Assembly: GCF_000478605.2 (NCBI RefSeq)
Contig: NZ_ASHX02000001.1
Span: forward strand, 4,417,001 to 4,481,000
Origin: Streptomyces thermolilacinus SPC6
GTDB lineage: Bacteria; Actinomycetota; Actinomycetes; Streptomycetales; Streptomycetaceae
DNA: 64,000 nucleotides
Direction of reading: 5' to 3'
The position numbers were made by a program, and so were the translations under genes. The notes under the pieces are model-generated. The model saw nothing but the letters and a program-made list of their open reading frames with translations, was not told the DNA's origin and searched no databases. Below are positions 33,522 to 42,648 of the stretch, piece by piece. Numbering within the stretch: the stretch's first letter is position 1; each line of letters starts with the position of its first letter.

Positions 33522-35045
33522 GTGAGTGAGCAGCCCCCGTCCAGCGACCACCCGGACAGCGACGACTTCGCCGACTTCGACGACATCGTCGAGGCGGAGA
33601 CGACCCGAGACCCCGACCTGGCGGTGATCGAGGCCGGCAGCCGCACCCTGCGCGCACAGGCCGGCCCGCCGCAGGGCGACCCCGTACCGGCCCGCCCCGC
33701 CGACCCGGCGCTCGACAAGGCCCTCCGGGAGGTCGAGCAGGAGCTCTCCACCCGCTGGGGCGAGACCAAGCTGGAGCCGTCCGTCCAGCGGATCGCCGCC
33801 CTGATGGACGTCCTGGGCGAGCCCCAGCGCGCGTACCCCTCCATCCACATCACGGGCACCAACGGCAAGACGTCCACGGCCCGCATGATCGAGGCGCTCC
33901 TCGGCGCGTTCGACCTGCGCACCGGCCGGTACACCTCGCCCCACGTCCAGACGATCACCGAGCGGATCAGCCTGGACGGCGCCCCCATCGACGCCGAGCG
34001 GTTCGTGGAGACGTACCGCGACATCCAGCCGTACGTCGAGATGGTCGACGGCAGCCAGGAGTACCGGCTGTCCTTCTTCGAGGTGCTCACCGGCATGGCG
34101 TACGCCGCGTTCGCCGACGCCCCGGTCGACGTGGCCGTCGTCGAGGTCGGCATGGGCGGCACCTGGGACGCGACGAACGTCATCGACGCCTCCGTCGCCG
34201 TCGTCACGCCCATCTCCCTCGACCACACCGACCGGCTCGGCACCACCACCGCCGAGATCGCCGGTGAGAAGGCCGGGATCATCAAGCAGGACGCCACCGT
34301 CATCCTGGCCCAGCAGCCGGTGGACGCCGCGCAGGTGCTGCTCAAGAAGTCCGTCGAGGCGGACGCCACCGTCGCCCGCGAGGGCATGGAGTTCGGCGTC
34401 GTCAGCCGCGAGGTCGCCGTCGGCGGCCAGCTGCTCACCCTGCGCGGCCTCGGCGGGGAGTACGAGGGCGTCTTCCTCCCGCTGTACGGGGCGCACCAGG
34501 CGCACAACGCCGCCGTGGCGCTCGCCGCCGTCGAGGCGTTCTTCGGGATCGGCGCGCAGCACGCCCGGCCCCTGGACCTCGACACGGTCCGCCGCGCCTT
34601 CGCGTCCGTCGCGTCGCCGGGCCGCCTGGAGGTCGTCCGGCGCAGCCCGACCGTCGTCCTGGACGCCGCGCACAATCCGGCCGGCGCGCAGGCCGCCGCC
34701 GAGGGCGTCCGCGAGGCGTTCGGCTTCTCCCGGCTGATCGGCGTGGTCGGCGCGAGCGGCGACAAGGACGTGCGGGGCCTGCTGGAGGCGTTCGAGCCGA
34801 TCTTCGCGGAGGTCGTCGTCACGGCGAACTCCACGCCCCGCGCGATGGACCCCGACGCGCTCGCGGCCGTCGCCGTGGAGGTCTTCGGCGAGGAGCGGGT
34901 GGTCGTCGAGCCGCGTCTCGACGACGCGCTGGAGGCGGCCATCACGCTCGCCGAGGAAGAGGGCGAGTTCGCCGGTGCGGGCGTGCTGGTGACCGGTTCG
35001 GTGATCACGGTCGGGGAAGCCCGGCTGCTCCTGCGGAAGGGCTGA
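33522..35045 (+). CDS. folC: bifunctional folylpolyglutamate/dihydrofolate synthase, 507 aa
   Basis: Adds glutamate to dihydropteroate and tetrahydrofolates in folate biosynthesis; a Mur-ligase-fold enzyme. ATP loop TGTNGKT is at residues 111-117; DHTDRLG near 229-235 and the C-terminal domain motif DAAHNPAG (about 381-388) are typical. It has an extra about 60-residue acidic N-terminal extension relative to E. coli FolC, as in other actinobacteria. GTG start. The DUF4233 gene begins 5 bases after its stop, so they share an operon. Confidence 0.96.
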   Translation: MSEQPPSSDHPDSDDFADFDDIVEAETTRDPDLAVIEAGSRTLRAQAGPPQGDPVPARPADPALDKALREVEQELSTRWGETKLEPSVQRIAALMDVLGEPQRAYPSIHITGTNGKTSTARMIEALLGAFDLRTGRYTSPHVQTITERISLDGAPIDAERFVETYRDIQPYVEMVDGSQEYRLSFFEVLTGMAYAAFADAPVDVAVVEVGMGGTWDATNVIDASVAVVTPISLDHTDRLGTTTAEIAGEKAGIIKQDATVILAQQPVDAAQVLLKKSVEADATVAREGMEFGVVSREVAVGGQLLTLRGLGGEYEGVFLPLYGAHQAHNAAVALAAVEAFFGIGAQHARPLDLDTVRRAFASVASPGRLEVVRRSPTVVLDAAHNPAGAQAAAEGVREAFGFSRLIGVVGASGDKDVRGLLEAFEPIFAEVVVTANSTPRAMDPDALAAVAVEVFGEERVVVEPRLDDALEAAITLAEEEGEFAGAGVLVTGSVITVGEARLLLRKG

Positions 35046-35050
35046 CACAC

Positions 35051-35404
35051 ATGCGTACGCTCTGCGCCTCGACGCTGATCGGCGAGTTCTTCGTGCTGGG
35101 TTTCGCGGGCCTGGTGGCGATGAAGGACCCGGCTCTGGACATGGGCACCGTCTGGGCGGTGTGCGGTGTCCTGATGGCGGTGAGCGTGCTGCTGTGCGGC
35201 ATGATCACCCGTCCGGGTGGGCTCCAGCTCGGCTGGGCGCTTCAGATCGCGCTCATCGTGAGCGGGCTCGTCGTGCCGATCATGTTCTTCCTCGGCGCGC
35301 TGTTCGCGGGCCTGTGGTGGGCGTCCATCCACTTCGGCCGCAAGATCGACGAGGCGAAGGCGAAGTGGGCGGCACAGCAGGAGGCCGAGGCTTCGTCGGC
35401 GTAG
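35051..35404 (+). CDS. DUF4233 membrane protein, 117 aa
   Basis: Four hydrophobic segments (about 5-22, 32-52, 58-74, 76-94) and a basic cytoplasmic tail (KIDEAKAKWAAQQ). It matches the DUF4233 family by size, the MRTLCASTLIGEFFVLGFAGL start and its constant position directly downstream of folC in actinobacteria. It lies 5 bases after folC and is therefore co-translated. Function unknown; the linkage hints at a role in folate or pteridine transport, which is inference only. Confidence 0.88.
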   Translation: MRTLCASTLIGEFFVLGFAGLVAMKDPALDMGTVWAVCGVLMAVSVLLCGMITRPGGLQLGWALQIALIVSGLVVPIMFFLGALFAGLWWASIHFGRKIDEAKAKWAAQQEAEASSA

Positions 35405-35449
35405 CCGGGTGTCGGTCCGGCGTGTCGCGATGGAAGCCGCACCCGGGCC

Positions 35450-35539
35450 GTCCTCCCCGCACAGGCGGGGATGGCCCTGGCTTGCCCTCGTGCTCGCCGT
35501 CCTGCCGGTCGTGCTCCCCGCTCCCGCGGGGACCTGCGA
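35450..35539. CRISPR. two-repeat type I-E CRISPR-like relic
   Basis: 29-nt units at 35450-35478 and 35511-35539 begin exactly 61 nt apart, the classical 29+32 period of type I-E arrays. Both have GT-x-CTCCCCGC...GCGGGGA; the first 22 positions match at 18, and the second unit diverges at its 3' end as terminal repeats do. The single 32-nt spacer is 35479-35510. No cas genes are in the window. It could be two unrelated hairpins, hence moderate confidence. Confidence 0.5.
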
Positions 35540-35621
35540 CGGCCCTGGGTGCGGCCTCGATCGTCACAACCGGTAACCTCTGGCGCAACCGCACACCCCG
35601 GCCGCAAGGAGCCGTTCCACG

Positions 35622-36035
35622 ATGACGCAGCGCACCCTCGTCCTTCTCAAGCCCGACGCCGTCCGAAGGCACCTGATCGGCGAGATCATCGGCCGCATCG
35701 AGCGCAAGGCCGGCTGGAGCGTCACCGCGCTGGAGATGCGCACGCTGGACCGGGCGATTCTGGAGCAGCACTACGCCGAGCACATCGGACGGCCCTTCTA
35801 CGAGCCGCTGGTGGAGTTCATGTCCTCCGGCCCCGTCGTGGCCATGGTCGTCGAGGGCGAGCGGGTCATCGAGGGCGTGCGGCAGCTCGCCGGTCCGACG
35901 GACCCGATCGCCGCGGCGCCCGGTTCCATCCGGGGCGACTACGGCACCATCGTCCGGGAGAACCTGATCCACGCCTCGGACTCCGAGGAGTCCGCCATCC
36001 GGGAGATGAAGATCTTCTTCCCCGGTCTTTCCTGA
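35622..36035 (+). CDS. ndk: nucleoside diphosphate kinase, 137 aa
   Basis: Transfers the gamma-phosphate between nucleoside triphosphates and diphosphates through a phospho-histidine. KPDAVRR (residues 10-16) and active-site His117 in NLIHASDS are present. The full length is 137 residues. ATG start with AAGGAG. It sits alone between the CRISPR-like relic and mreB and is closed by its own hairpin. Confidence 0.97.
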   Translation: MTQRTLVLLKPDAVRRHLIGEIIGRIERKAGWSVTALEMRTLDRAILEQHYAEHIGRPFYEPLVEFMSSGPVVAMVVEGERVIEGVRQLAGPTDPIAAAPGSIRGDYGTIVRENLIHASDSEESAIREMKIFFPGLS

Positions 36036-36065
36036 CCTCCTGTCAGCCATACGCGCCGACGGCCT

Positions 36066-36095
36066 GGGGCGACCGAGTGGAATTTCGGTCGCCCC
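36066..36095 (+). terminator. terminator of ndk
   Basis: An 11-bp stem (36066-36076 with 36085-36095) with an 8-nt loop, 30 bases after the ndk stop. The remaining spacer to mreB has an AT-rich CTATATAG at 36147-36154 that may belong to an mreB promoter. Confidence 0.8.
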
Positions 36096-36295
36096 CCGGC
36101 ATATGGCGAGACGGACCGGGAACGCATCGCACCGACACCTCGTCACCTATATAGAGGCGGACCACCGCGCCGTGTTCGCGGAAGCGGCACTACGATGGAA
36201 TCCTCCGCTCCACACGATCCAGCGCGCCGTCCTGAGAAGCCGTCAACGCTCTATGGGAAGGCCCGACGCTCCTCATGGGAAACAAGGGGAACTCA

Positions 36296-37315
36296 ATGTC
36301 GTTCATCGGCCGTGACATGGCTGTCGACCTCGGGACCGCCAACACGCTGGTGTACGTCAGGGGTCGCGGCATCGTCCTCAACGAGCCGTCGGTCGTCGCC
36401 ATCAACACCAATACCGGTGGCATCCTGGCGGTCGGCGCAGAGGCGAAGAAGATGATCGGCCGGACCCCCGGCAACATCGTCGCGGTGCGGCCGCTGAAGG
36501 ACGGGGTGATCGCGGACTTCGAGATCACCGAGCGGATGCTCCGGTACTTCATCCTGAAAATCCACAAGCGCCGCTATCTCGCCCGTCCCCGCGTCGTCGT
36601 CTGCGTGCCGTCCGGCATCACGGGCGTCGAGCGCCGCGCGGTCATCGAGGCGTCCACCCAGGCCGGTGCCCGGCAGGTGCACATCATCGAGGAGCCCATG
36701 GCGGCGGCCATCGGCTCGGGCCTGCCGGTCCACGAGGCCACGGGCAACATGGTCGTGGACATCGGTGGCGGCACCACGGAAGTCGCCGTCATCTCCCTCG
36801 GCGGGATCGTCACCGCACAGTCCATCAGGACCGCCGGTGACGAGCTGGACAACGCGATCATCCAGCACGTCAAGAAGGAGTACAGCCTCCTCCTCGGGGA
36901 GCGCACGGCCGAACAGATCAAGATCACCATCGGTTCGGCGCACGACTTCGGCGAGGAGGAGCACACCGAGATCCGCGGCCGCGACCTGGTCTCCGGCCTG
37001 CCGAAGACCGTGGTGATCTCCGCCTCCGAGGTCCGCAAGGCGATCGAGGAGCCGGTCAACGCGATCGTGGACGCGGTGAAGACGACGCTCGACAAGTGCC
37101 CGCCGGAGCTGTCCGGCGACATCATGGACCGCGGCATCGTCCTCACCGGCGGCGGTGCTCTGCTGCGCGGCCTGGACGAGCGGCTGCGCCAGGAGACGGG
37201 CATGCCCATCCACATCGCCGAGGACCCGCTGGACTCGGTGGCGCTCGGTTCGGGCAAGTGCGTCGAGGAGTTCGAGGCGCTCCAGCAGGTCCTGGACGCC
37301 CAGCCCCGCAGGTAG
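36296..37315 (+). CDS. mreB: actin-like cell-shape protein MreB, 339 aa
   Basis: Actin homologue that polymerises under the membrane. In Streptomyces it is needed for spore-wall assembly rather than for tip growth. Nucleotide-binding motifs: DLGTANTLVY (about residues 9-18), the phosphate-2 motif DIGGGTTEVAVI (about 157-168) and GGGALLRGLD (about 281-290). The ATG at 36296 has AAGGGGA 6 nt upstream and is preferred; an in-frame ATG at 36275 would add seven residues but lacks a close ribosome binding site. It heads the mre/PBP2/RodA group, though a 17-bp hairpin separates it from mreC. Confidence 0.97.
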   Translation: MSFIGRDMAVDLGTANTLVYVRGRGIVLNEPSVVAINTNTGGILAVGAEAKKMIGRTPGNIVAVRPLKDGVIADFEITERMLRYFILKIHKRRYLARPRVVVCVPSGITGVERRAVIEASTQAGARQVHIIEEPMAAAIGSGLPVHEATGNMVVDIGGGTTEVAVISLGGIVTAQSIRTAGDELDNAIIQHVKKEYSLLLGERTAEQIKITIGSAHDFGEEEHTEIRGRDLVSGLPKTVVISASEVRKAIEEPVNAIVDAVKTTLDKCPPELSGDIMDRGIVLTGGGALLRGLDERLRQETGMPIHIAEDPLDSVALGSGKCVEEFEALQQVLDAQPRR

Positions 37316-37322
37316 CGCGTAC

Positions 37323-37366
37323 ACGATCAGCCGTACGGGTGCTGTCGGGCCCGTACGGCTGATCGT
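37323..37366 (+). terminator. hairpin between mreB and mreC
   Basis: Perfect 17-bp stem (37323-37339 with 37350-37366) and 10-nt loop, starting 8 bases after the mreB stop. It suggests that mreB is largely a separate transcript, with mreC reached by read-through or another promoter. Confidence 0.8.
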
Positions 37367-37414
37367 TGGTATAACGGCACAAACATTCCTACGAGGAAGG
37401 CACGGCCGCCCCAC

Positions 37415-38419
37415 GTGAGGGACACGAAAGAGAGCCGGCTGCTTCTGGCGCTTCTGGTCGCCGTCGCGTTCGCGCTGATCACGGTGGACATCCGCGGCGG
37501 TGAGGAGTCACCGGTCGACGGAGCGCGGCGTGTCGCCGCCACCGTGTTCGGCCCGGTCGAGAACAGCGTCGCGTCCGCGGTGGACCCGATCGGCAACGCC
37601 ATCGGGGCCGTACGGGACTCCGGCGAGCGCCACAGCCGCATCGCGCAGCTGGAGAGGGAGAACGCCGAGCTGAAGGCGAAGCTCGGCAGTGACGACCGCA
37701 ACCGCAACCGCCTCCAGGAGCTGGACAAGCTGCTGAGGACGGCCGGCGCGGGGCAGTACGGGATCAAGGCCGCCGAGGTCATCGCCATAGGAGCCGCGCA
37801 GGGCTTCTCCTGGACGGTCACCATCGACGCGGGCGCCCAGGACGGCATCCGCCGCGACATGACCGTCCTCAACGGCGACGGGCTCGTCGGCCGGGTCACC
37901 ACCGTCGGCCCGTCGACCGCCACCGTGCTCCTCGCCAACGACCCGGACTTCACGGTCGGCACGCGGATAGAGCGCACCAACGAGCTGGGCTTCGCCACCG
38001 GGCAGGGCGCCCGCCCGCTGTCCGTGCAGCTCCTCAACGGCAAGGCGAAGGTGAAGCCCGGCGACCGGCTGGTCACCTTCGGCTCGCAGGCCGACCGCCC
38101 GTTCGTGCCCGGCGTCCCCGTCGGCGAGGTCATCCGCGTGGACCCGTCCAGCGGCGATCTGACCCGCAGGCTGTTCGTCCGCCCGTACGCCGGGTTCAGC
38201 CGCCTCGACATCGTCGGCGTCGTCGTCCAGGCGCCCCGCACGGACCCGCGCGACACGGTCCTGCCCGCCAAGCCGAAGCCCGCCCCCACGGTCACCGTCA
38301 CGGTCACCCCGTCCCCCGACGGCGAGCAGCCCCCGGGCGAGCAGCCGCAGGGCGAGCGGGACGAGCGGATGAACGCCCAGCCCGTGCCCGGCGTCACGCC
38401 CCGTCCCGACGAGGAGTAG
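37415..38419 (+). CDS. mreC: rod shape-determining protein MreC, 334 aa
   Basis: Bitopic scaffold of the wall-elongation complex linking MreB to PBP2. A short cytoplasmic N-terminus and one transmembrane helix (about residues 8-23, LLLALLVAVAFALITV) are followed by a coiled coil (about 68-95, HSRIAQLERENAELKAKL) and two beta-barrel domains (VTIDAGAQDGIRRDM near 130-144). The C-terminus is Pro-rich. GTG start. mreD begins 4 bases later. Confidence 0.95.
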   Translation: MRDTKESRLLLALLVAVAFALITVDIRGGEESPVDGARRVAATVFGPVENSVASAVDPIGNAIGAVRDSGERHSRIAQLERENAELKAKLGSDDRNRNRLQELDKLLRTAGAGQYGIKAAEVIAIGAAQGFSWTVTIDAGAQDGIRRDMTVLNGDGLVGRVTTVGPSTATVLLANDPDFTVGTRIERTNELGFATGQGARPLSVQLLNGKAKVKPGDRLVTFGSQADRPFVPGVPVGEVIRVDPSSGDLTRRLFVRPYAGFSRLDIVGVVVQAPRTDPRDTVLPAKPKPAPTVTVTVTPSPDGEQPPGEQPQGERDERMNAQPVPGVTPRPDEE

Positions 38420-38423
38420 TCCC

Positions 38424-39104
38424 ATGCGTTTCAACCGGTTCCTCCTCTCCGGCACCCTGATCGTCGTCGCCCTCGTCGTCCAGGTGTCCGTCCTCGCCCG
38501 GCTGCACCTGCCCGGCGCCGTGCCCGACCTGGTGCTGCTGACCGTGGTCGCCCTGTCGATGGTGTACGGGCACGTCAGCGGCGCCCTGATCGGCTTCACC
38601 GCCGGGCTGCTCGCCGACCTCGCCCCGCCCGCCGACCACGCGGTCGGGCGGTACGCGCTCGTGCTGTGCGTCATCGGCTACGTCGCCGGGCTCACCCGGC
38701 CCGAGACCGGCCAGCCCCGCTCGGCGACCGGCCCGATGGTGATGGTGGTCGCCGCCGCGATCGGCTCCACGCTGCTGTACGCGGGCGTCGGCGCCCTCGT
38801 CGGCGACACGGGCGCCCGGCACGTGGGCCTCGCCTCGCTGATCCTCACCGCCGTCGTCTACGACCTGCTCCTCGCGCCGTTCACGGTGCCGTGGATCATG
38901 GCGCTCGCCCGGCGCGCCGACAACGACCCGATCGCCGAGTCCGCCGCGGCCACCGGCAACGTCACCTCGGGCTGGACGGCCGGCGGCACCGGCCTGCGCC
39001 TCGGCGACCGGCGCGGCGGCGGGCTGCGCGGGAGCCTGCGCGCCCGGGCGGCCCGCGGCAGAGCCGCCCGCGCCGCCCGCATCAAGGGGGTCAAGCGCCT
39101 GTGA
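38424..39104 (+). CDS. mreD: rod shape-determining protein MreD, 226 aa
   Basis: Integral membrane partner of MreC with five to six hydrophobic segments in the first about 165 residues, then a basic, Arg/Ala-rich cytoplasmic tail of about 60 residues longer than in E. coli. MreD identity rests mainly on position between mreC and PBP2 and on topology. The start ATG lies 4 bases after mreC, so the genes are translationally coupled. Confidence 0.92.
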   Translation: MRFNRFLLSGTLIVVALVVQVSVLARLHLPGAVPDLVLLTVVALSMVYGHVSGALIGFTAGLLADLAPPADHAVGRYALVLCVIGYVAGLTRPETGQPRSATGPMVMVVAAAIGSTLLYAGVGALVGDTGARHVGLASLILTAVVYDLLLAPFTVPWIMALARRADNDPIAESAAATGNVTSGWTAGGTGLRLGDRRGGGLRGSLRARAARGRAARAARIKGVKRL

Positions 39105-39192
39105 GGCCGGCCCGGCCGCGACCCGAGCGGCACGCGACGACACGTACGACATCAGCGGCACGAGCGAACGACGACGTACAGGGGAGGGAGTC

Positions 39193-41385
39193 GTGAGCAA
39201 CATCCCGGAGACGGGCCGGACCCCACGGGTCCAGATCCGCCTCATCGTCATCCAGGTCCTCGTCTTCTCGCTGCTCCTCACGCTCCTCGGCCGTCTCTGG
39301 TACCTCCAGATCCGCAACGGCGAGGAGTACACGAACGAGGCGAAGAACAACCACGTCCAGCAGGTCGTCCAGCCCGCCGTGCGCGGCACCATCCTCGACG
39401 CCCGCGGCGTGCCCCTCGCCGACAACGAGACCCGCCTCGTCGTCTCGGCCTCCCGCACCGAGCTGATGCGCATGAAGGACCGCGGCAAGGGCGTGCTCAC
39501 CCGCCTCGCCGGGGTCCTCGGCATGACGCCCAAGGAGGTCATGGACAAGGTCCGCCTCTGCGACTCCAAGACCCCCCAGCCCTGCTGGAACGGTTCGCCC
39601 TACCAGCCGATCCCCGTCACCGACGAGGCCACCACCCAGCAGGCCCTCCAGATCCGCGAACGTGCCGAGGACTTCCCCGGCATCACCGCCGAACCCACCG
39701 CCGTTCGCCGCTACCCGGCCCCCGGCAAGGCCCGCACCGCGCAGGTCCTCGGCTACCTATCGCCCGTCACCGACGAGGAGATCGAGAAGGCCAAGGACAC
39801 CGACTCGCCGTTCCTCCGCTCCGACCAGGTCGGCCGCTCCGGCATCGAGCGCACCTACGACAAGTACCTGCGCGGCAAGGCCGGGGTCACCCGCTACGAG
39901 GTGGACAACCTCGGCCGTGTCCTCGGCGAGGCGGAGAACGACCCGGCCATCCCCGGCTCCACCCTCGTCACCTCCATCGACGCCCGCGTCCAGGCCGTCG
40001 CCGAGTACGAGCTGGCCCAGGCGATGAAGACGGTCCGCCAGGAGACCGACAAGATCACCGGCAGCAAGTACAAGGCCGACGCGGGCGCCGTCGTCGTCAT
40101 GGAGTCCAAGACCGGCCGCGTCGTCGCGATGGCCTCCCAGCCGGACTACGACCCCAACGTCTGGGTCGGCGGCATCTCCGGCAAGGAGTACGCGAAGCTC
40201 ACCAGCAAGAAGTCCAACTACCCGCTGCTGAACCGGGCCATCCAGGGCCAGTCGCCCGCCGGCTCCGTCTTCAAGGTCGTCTCCGCGAGCGCCGCCGTCC
40301 GCGCGGGCTACCCCTTCAACGACCGGTACAACTGCTCGGCCTCGTACAGCCTCGGCGGCCGCAGCTTCGCGAACTTCGAGTCCAAGGGGCACGGCCCCAT
40401 CACCCTCGGGGACGCCCTCAAGTACTCCTGCAACACCGTCTTCTACGCGCTCGGCCACAAGGAGTGGCAGCGCGACGGCGGCCTCAAGCCGAACAAGGGC
40501 GCCCACGACTGGTTCTACCGGACCGCCCACGACTTCGGCTTCGGTTCCGAGACCGGCATCGACCTGCCCAACGAGGTCAGCGGCCGCGTCCCCGACCGCC
40601 AGTGGAAGCAGCGGTTCTGGGAGGCCAACAAGGACTCCTGGTGCAAGCAGGGCAAGAAGGGCGGCAGCTACGTCGAGCAGATCGCGTACGAGAACTGCCT
40701 CGAAGGCAACCAGCTGAAGGCGTTCGACAGCATCAACTTCGCCATCGGCCAGGGCGACGTCCTCATCACGCCCGTCCAGCTCGCCACCGCCTACGCCGCC
40801 ATCAGCAACGGCGGCACCCTCTACCAGCCCACCGTCGGCAAGGCCCTGATCAGCCCCGACGGCAAGAAGGTCGAGGAGATCAAGCCCAAGCCCCGCGGCA
40901 GGCTGCCGGTGGACGCCGAGACCATCAAGGACCTCGACAAGGGCCTGCGGTCCGTGGTCGAGCCGGGCGGTACGGCCGCCTGGCGGTTCGGCGGCTGGCC
41001 GCAGGACAAGATCCCGATGCGCGCCAAGACCGGCACCGCCCAGGTGTACGGCAAGCAGACCACCTCGTGGTTCGCCACGTACACCGACGACTACACGATC
41101 GTCATGACGATCTCCCAGGGCGGCACCGGCTCCGGCGCCTCGGGCCCCGCCGTCCGCAACATCTACGACGCCCTGTACGGCCTGGACGACGCGGGCAACC
41201 AGGACCTCAAGCGCGCCCTCCTGCCCAAGCCGCAGAAGGACCTGCCGAAGATCCAGCCCGACGGCTCCATCGAGGCGCCCGCGATCAAGCCGTACGACCC
41301 CGAGTCGCAGAAGCCCAAGGACGGCACGGGACAGGGCGACGGCCTGCCGGGCCTCGCGGGTCCGCCACCGGTCTGGAGGGACTGA
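39193..41385 (+). CDS. mrdA: penicillin-binding protein 2 (class B transpeptidase), 730 aa
   Basis: Membrane-anchored D,D-transpeptidase that cross-links peptidoglycan with RodA; the S. coelicolor counterpart acts in spore-wall synthesis. One N-terminal helix (about 17-35), the dimerisation domain, then the active site S358-V-F-K361, S412-C-N414 and K612-T-G614, all intact. The Pro-rich C-terminus is longer than in E. coli. GTG start with GGGGAGGGAG. rodA begins 9 bases after its stop. Confidence 0.96.
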   Translation: MSNIPETGRTPRVQIRLIVIQVLVFSLLLTLLGRLWYLQIRNGEEYTNEAKNNHVQQVVQPAVRGTILDARGVPLADNETRLVVSASRTELMRMKDRGKGVLTRLAGVLGMTPKEVMDKVRLCDSKTPQPCWNGSPYQPIPVTDEATTQQALQIRERAEDFPGITAEPTAVRRYPAPGKARTAQVLGYLSPVTDEEIEKAKDTDSPFLRSDQVGRSGIERTYDKYLRGKAGVTRYEVDNLGRVLGEAENDPAIPGSTLVTSIDARVQAVAEYELAQAMKTVRQETDKITGSKYKADAGAVVVMESKTGRVVAMASQPDYDPNVWVGGISGKEYAKLTSKKSNYPLLNRAIQGQSPAGSVFKVVSASAAVRAGYPFNDRYNCSASYSLGGRSFANFESKGHGPITLGDALKYSCNTVFYALGHKEWQRDGGLKPNKGAHDWFYRTAHDFGFGSETGIDLPNEVSGRVPDRQWKQRFWEANKDSWCKQGKKGGSYVEQIAYENCLEGNQLKAFDSINFAIGQGDVLITPVQLATAYAAISNGGTLYQPTVGKALISPDGKKVEEIKPKPRGRLPVDAETIKDLDKGLRSVVEPGGTAAWRFGGWPQDKIPMRAKTGTAQVYGKQTTSWFATYTDDYTIVMTISQGGTGSGASGPAVRNIYDALYGLDDAGNQDLKRALLPKPQKDLPKIQPDGSIEAPAIKPYDPESQKPKDGTGQGDGLPGLAGPPPVWRD

Positions 41386-41394
41386 CCGACCACC

Positions 41395-42597
41395 ATGCCC
41401 GGAAACAACGACTTCTCCGTCCCCCGCTACGCCCCCGAGCCCGGCGGGCTGTGGGCCAGGCTCACCGCCCGCGACTCGCTGGTGCGCCGACTCGACTGGC
41501 CGCTGATGTTCTCGTCGCTGGCCCTGTCCCTCGTCGGCGCGCTCCTCGTGTGGTCCGCGACCCGCAACCGCACCGAACTCAACCAGGGCGACCCGTACTC
41601 GTTCCTCTTCAAGCACCTGCTGAACACGAGCATCGGCATCGTCCTGATGATCGGCGTGATCTGGCTGGGCCACCGCACCCTGCGCGGCGCGGTGCCCTTC
41701 CTGTACGTCCTGTCCGTCGTGCTGGTGCTGCTCGTCCTCACCCCGCTCGGCGCGACCATCAACGGCGCCCACGCGTGGATCGTCCTCGGCGGCGGCTTCT
41801 CGCTCCAGCCGTCCGAGTTCGTCAAGGTGACGATCATCCTCGGCATGGCGATGCTGCTCGCCGCCCGTGTGGACGCCGGGGACCAGCTCCACCCCGACCA
41901 CTGGACCGTCGCCAAGTCCCTGGTGCTCGCCGTGCTGCCGATGGCGATCGTCATGCTGATGCCGGACCTCGGGTCCGTGATGGTGATGGTCGTGATCGTC
42001 CTCGGAGTGCTCCTCGCCTCCGGCGCGTCCAACCGGTGGATCTTCGGCCTGATCGGCGCGGGGATCGGCGGCGCGGTCCTGGTGGCCGCGCTCGGCGTCC
42101 TCGACGAGTACCAGATCAACCGCTTCGCCGCGTTCGCCAACCCCGAACTCGACCCCGCCGGAGTCGGCTACAACACCAATCAGGCGCGTATCGCCGTCGG
42201 CTCCGGCGGCCTGTACGGGGCGGGCCTCTTCAACGGCCACCAGACGACCGGCCAGTTCGTGCCCGAGCAGCAGACCGACTTCATCTTCACCGTCGCGGGC
42301 GAGGAGCTGGGCTTCCTCGGGGCGGGCTCGATCATCGCGCTCCTCGGAGTCGTCATGTGGCGCGCCTGCCGCATCGCCCGCGAGACGACCGAGCTGTACG
42401 GCACGGTCGTCGCCGCCGGGATCATCGCCTGGTTCGCGTTCCAGTCGTTCGAGAACATCGGCATGACCCTCGGCATCATGCCGGTCGCCGGTCTGCCGCT
42501 TCCGTTCGTCTCGTACGGCGGGTCGTCCATGTTCGCCGTGTGGATCGCCGTCGGCCTGCTCCAGTCCATCCGCTCCCAGAGGCCGATAACGGCATAG
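41395..42597 (+). CDS. rodA: RodA/FtsW/SpoVE-family peptidoglycan polymerase, 400 aa
   Basis: Polytopic glycosyltransferase that polymerises lipid II, partner of the class B PBP encoded directly upstream. About ten hydrophobic segments are visible. Family signatures are GATINGAHAWI (about 119-129), LQPSEFVKV (about 138-146) and the C-terminal GLPLPFVSYGGSSM (about 366-379). The last of the mre cluster; a new transcript appears to start with the CYTH-CHAD gene. Confidence 0.96.
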   Translation: MPGNNDFSVPRYAPEPGGLWARLTARDSLVRRLDWPLMFSSLALSLVGALLVWSATRNRTELNQGDPYSFLFKHLLNTSIGIVLMIGVIWLGHRTLRGAVPFLYVLSVVLVLLVLTPLGATINGAHAWIVLGGGFSLQPSEFVKVTIILGMAMLLAARVDAGDQLHPDHWTVAKSLVLAVLPMAIVMLMPDLGSVMVMVVIVLGVLLASGASNRWIFGLIGAGIGGAVLVAALGVLDEYQINRFAAFANPELDPAGVGYNTNQARIAVGSGGLYGAGLFNGHQTTGQFVPEQQTDFIFTVAGEELGFLGAGSIIALLGVVMWRACRIARETTELYGTVVAAGIIAWFAFQSFENIGMTLGIMPVAGLPLPFVSYGGSSMFAVWIAVGLLQSIRSQRPITA

Positions 42598-42648
42598 GCC
42601 CGTGCAGCGGCTCGCCGGCCGTGCACCGTCCTGGACTACATTCGGTGC

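Noticed and set aside
36147..36154. CTATATAG upstream of mreB as a defined promoter
   Set aside because: It is AT-rich and suggestive of a -10, but no matching -35 at 16-18 nt could be supported.
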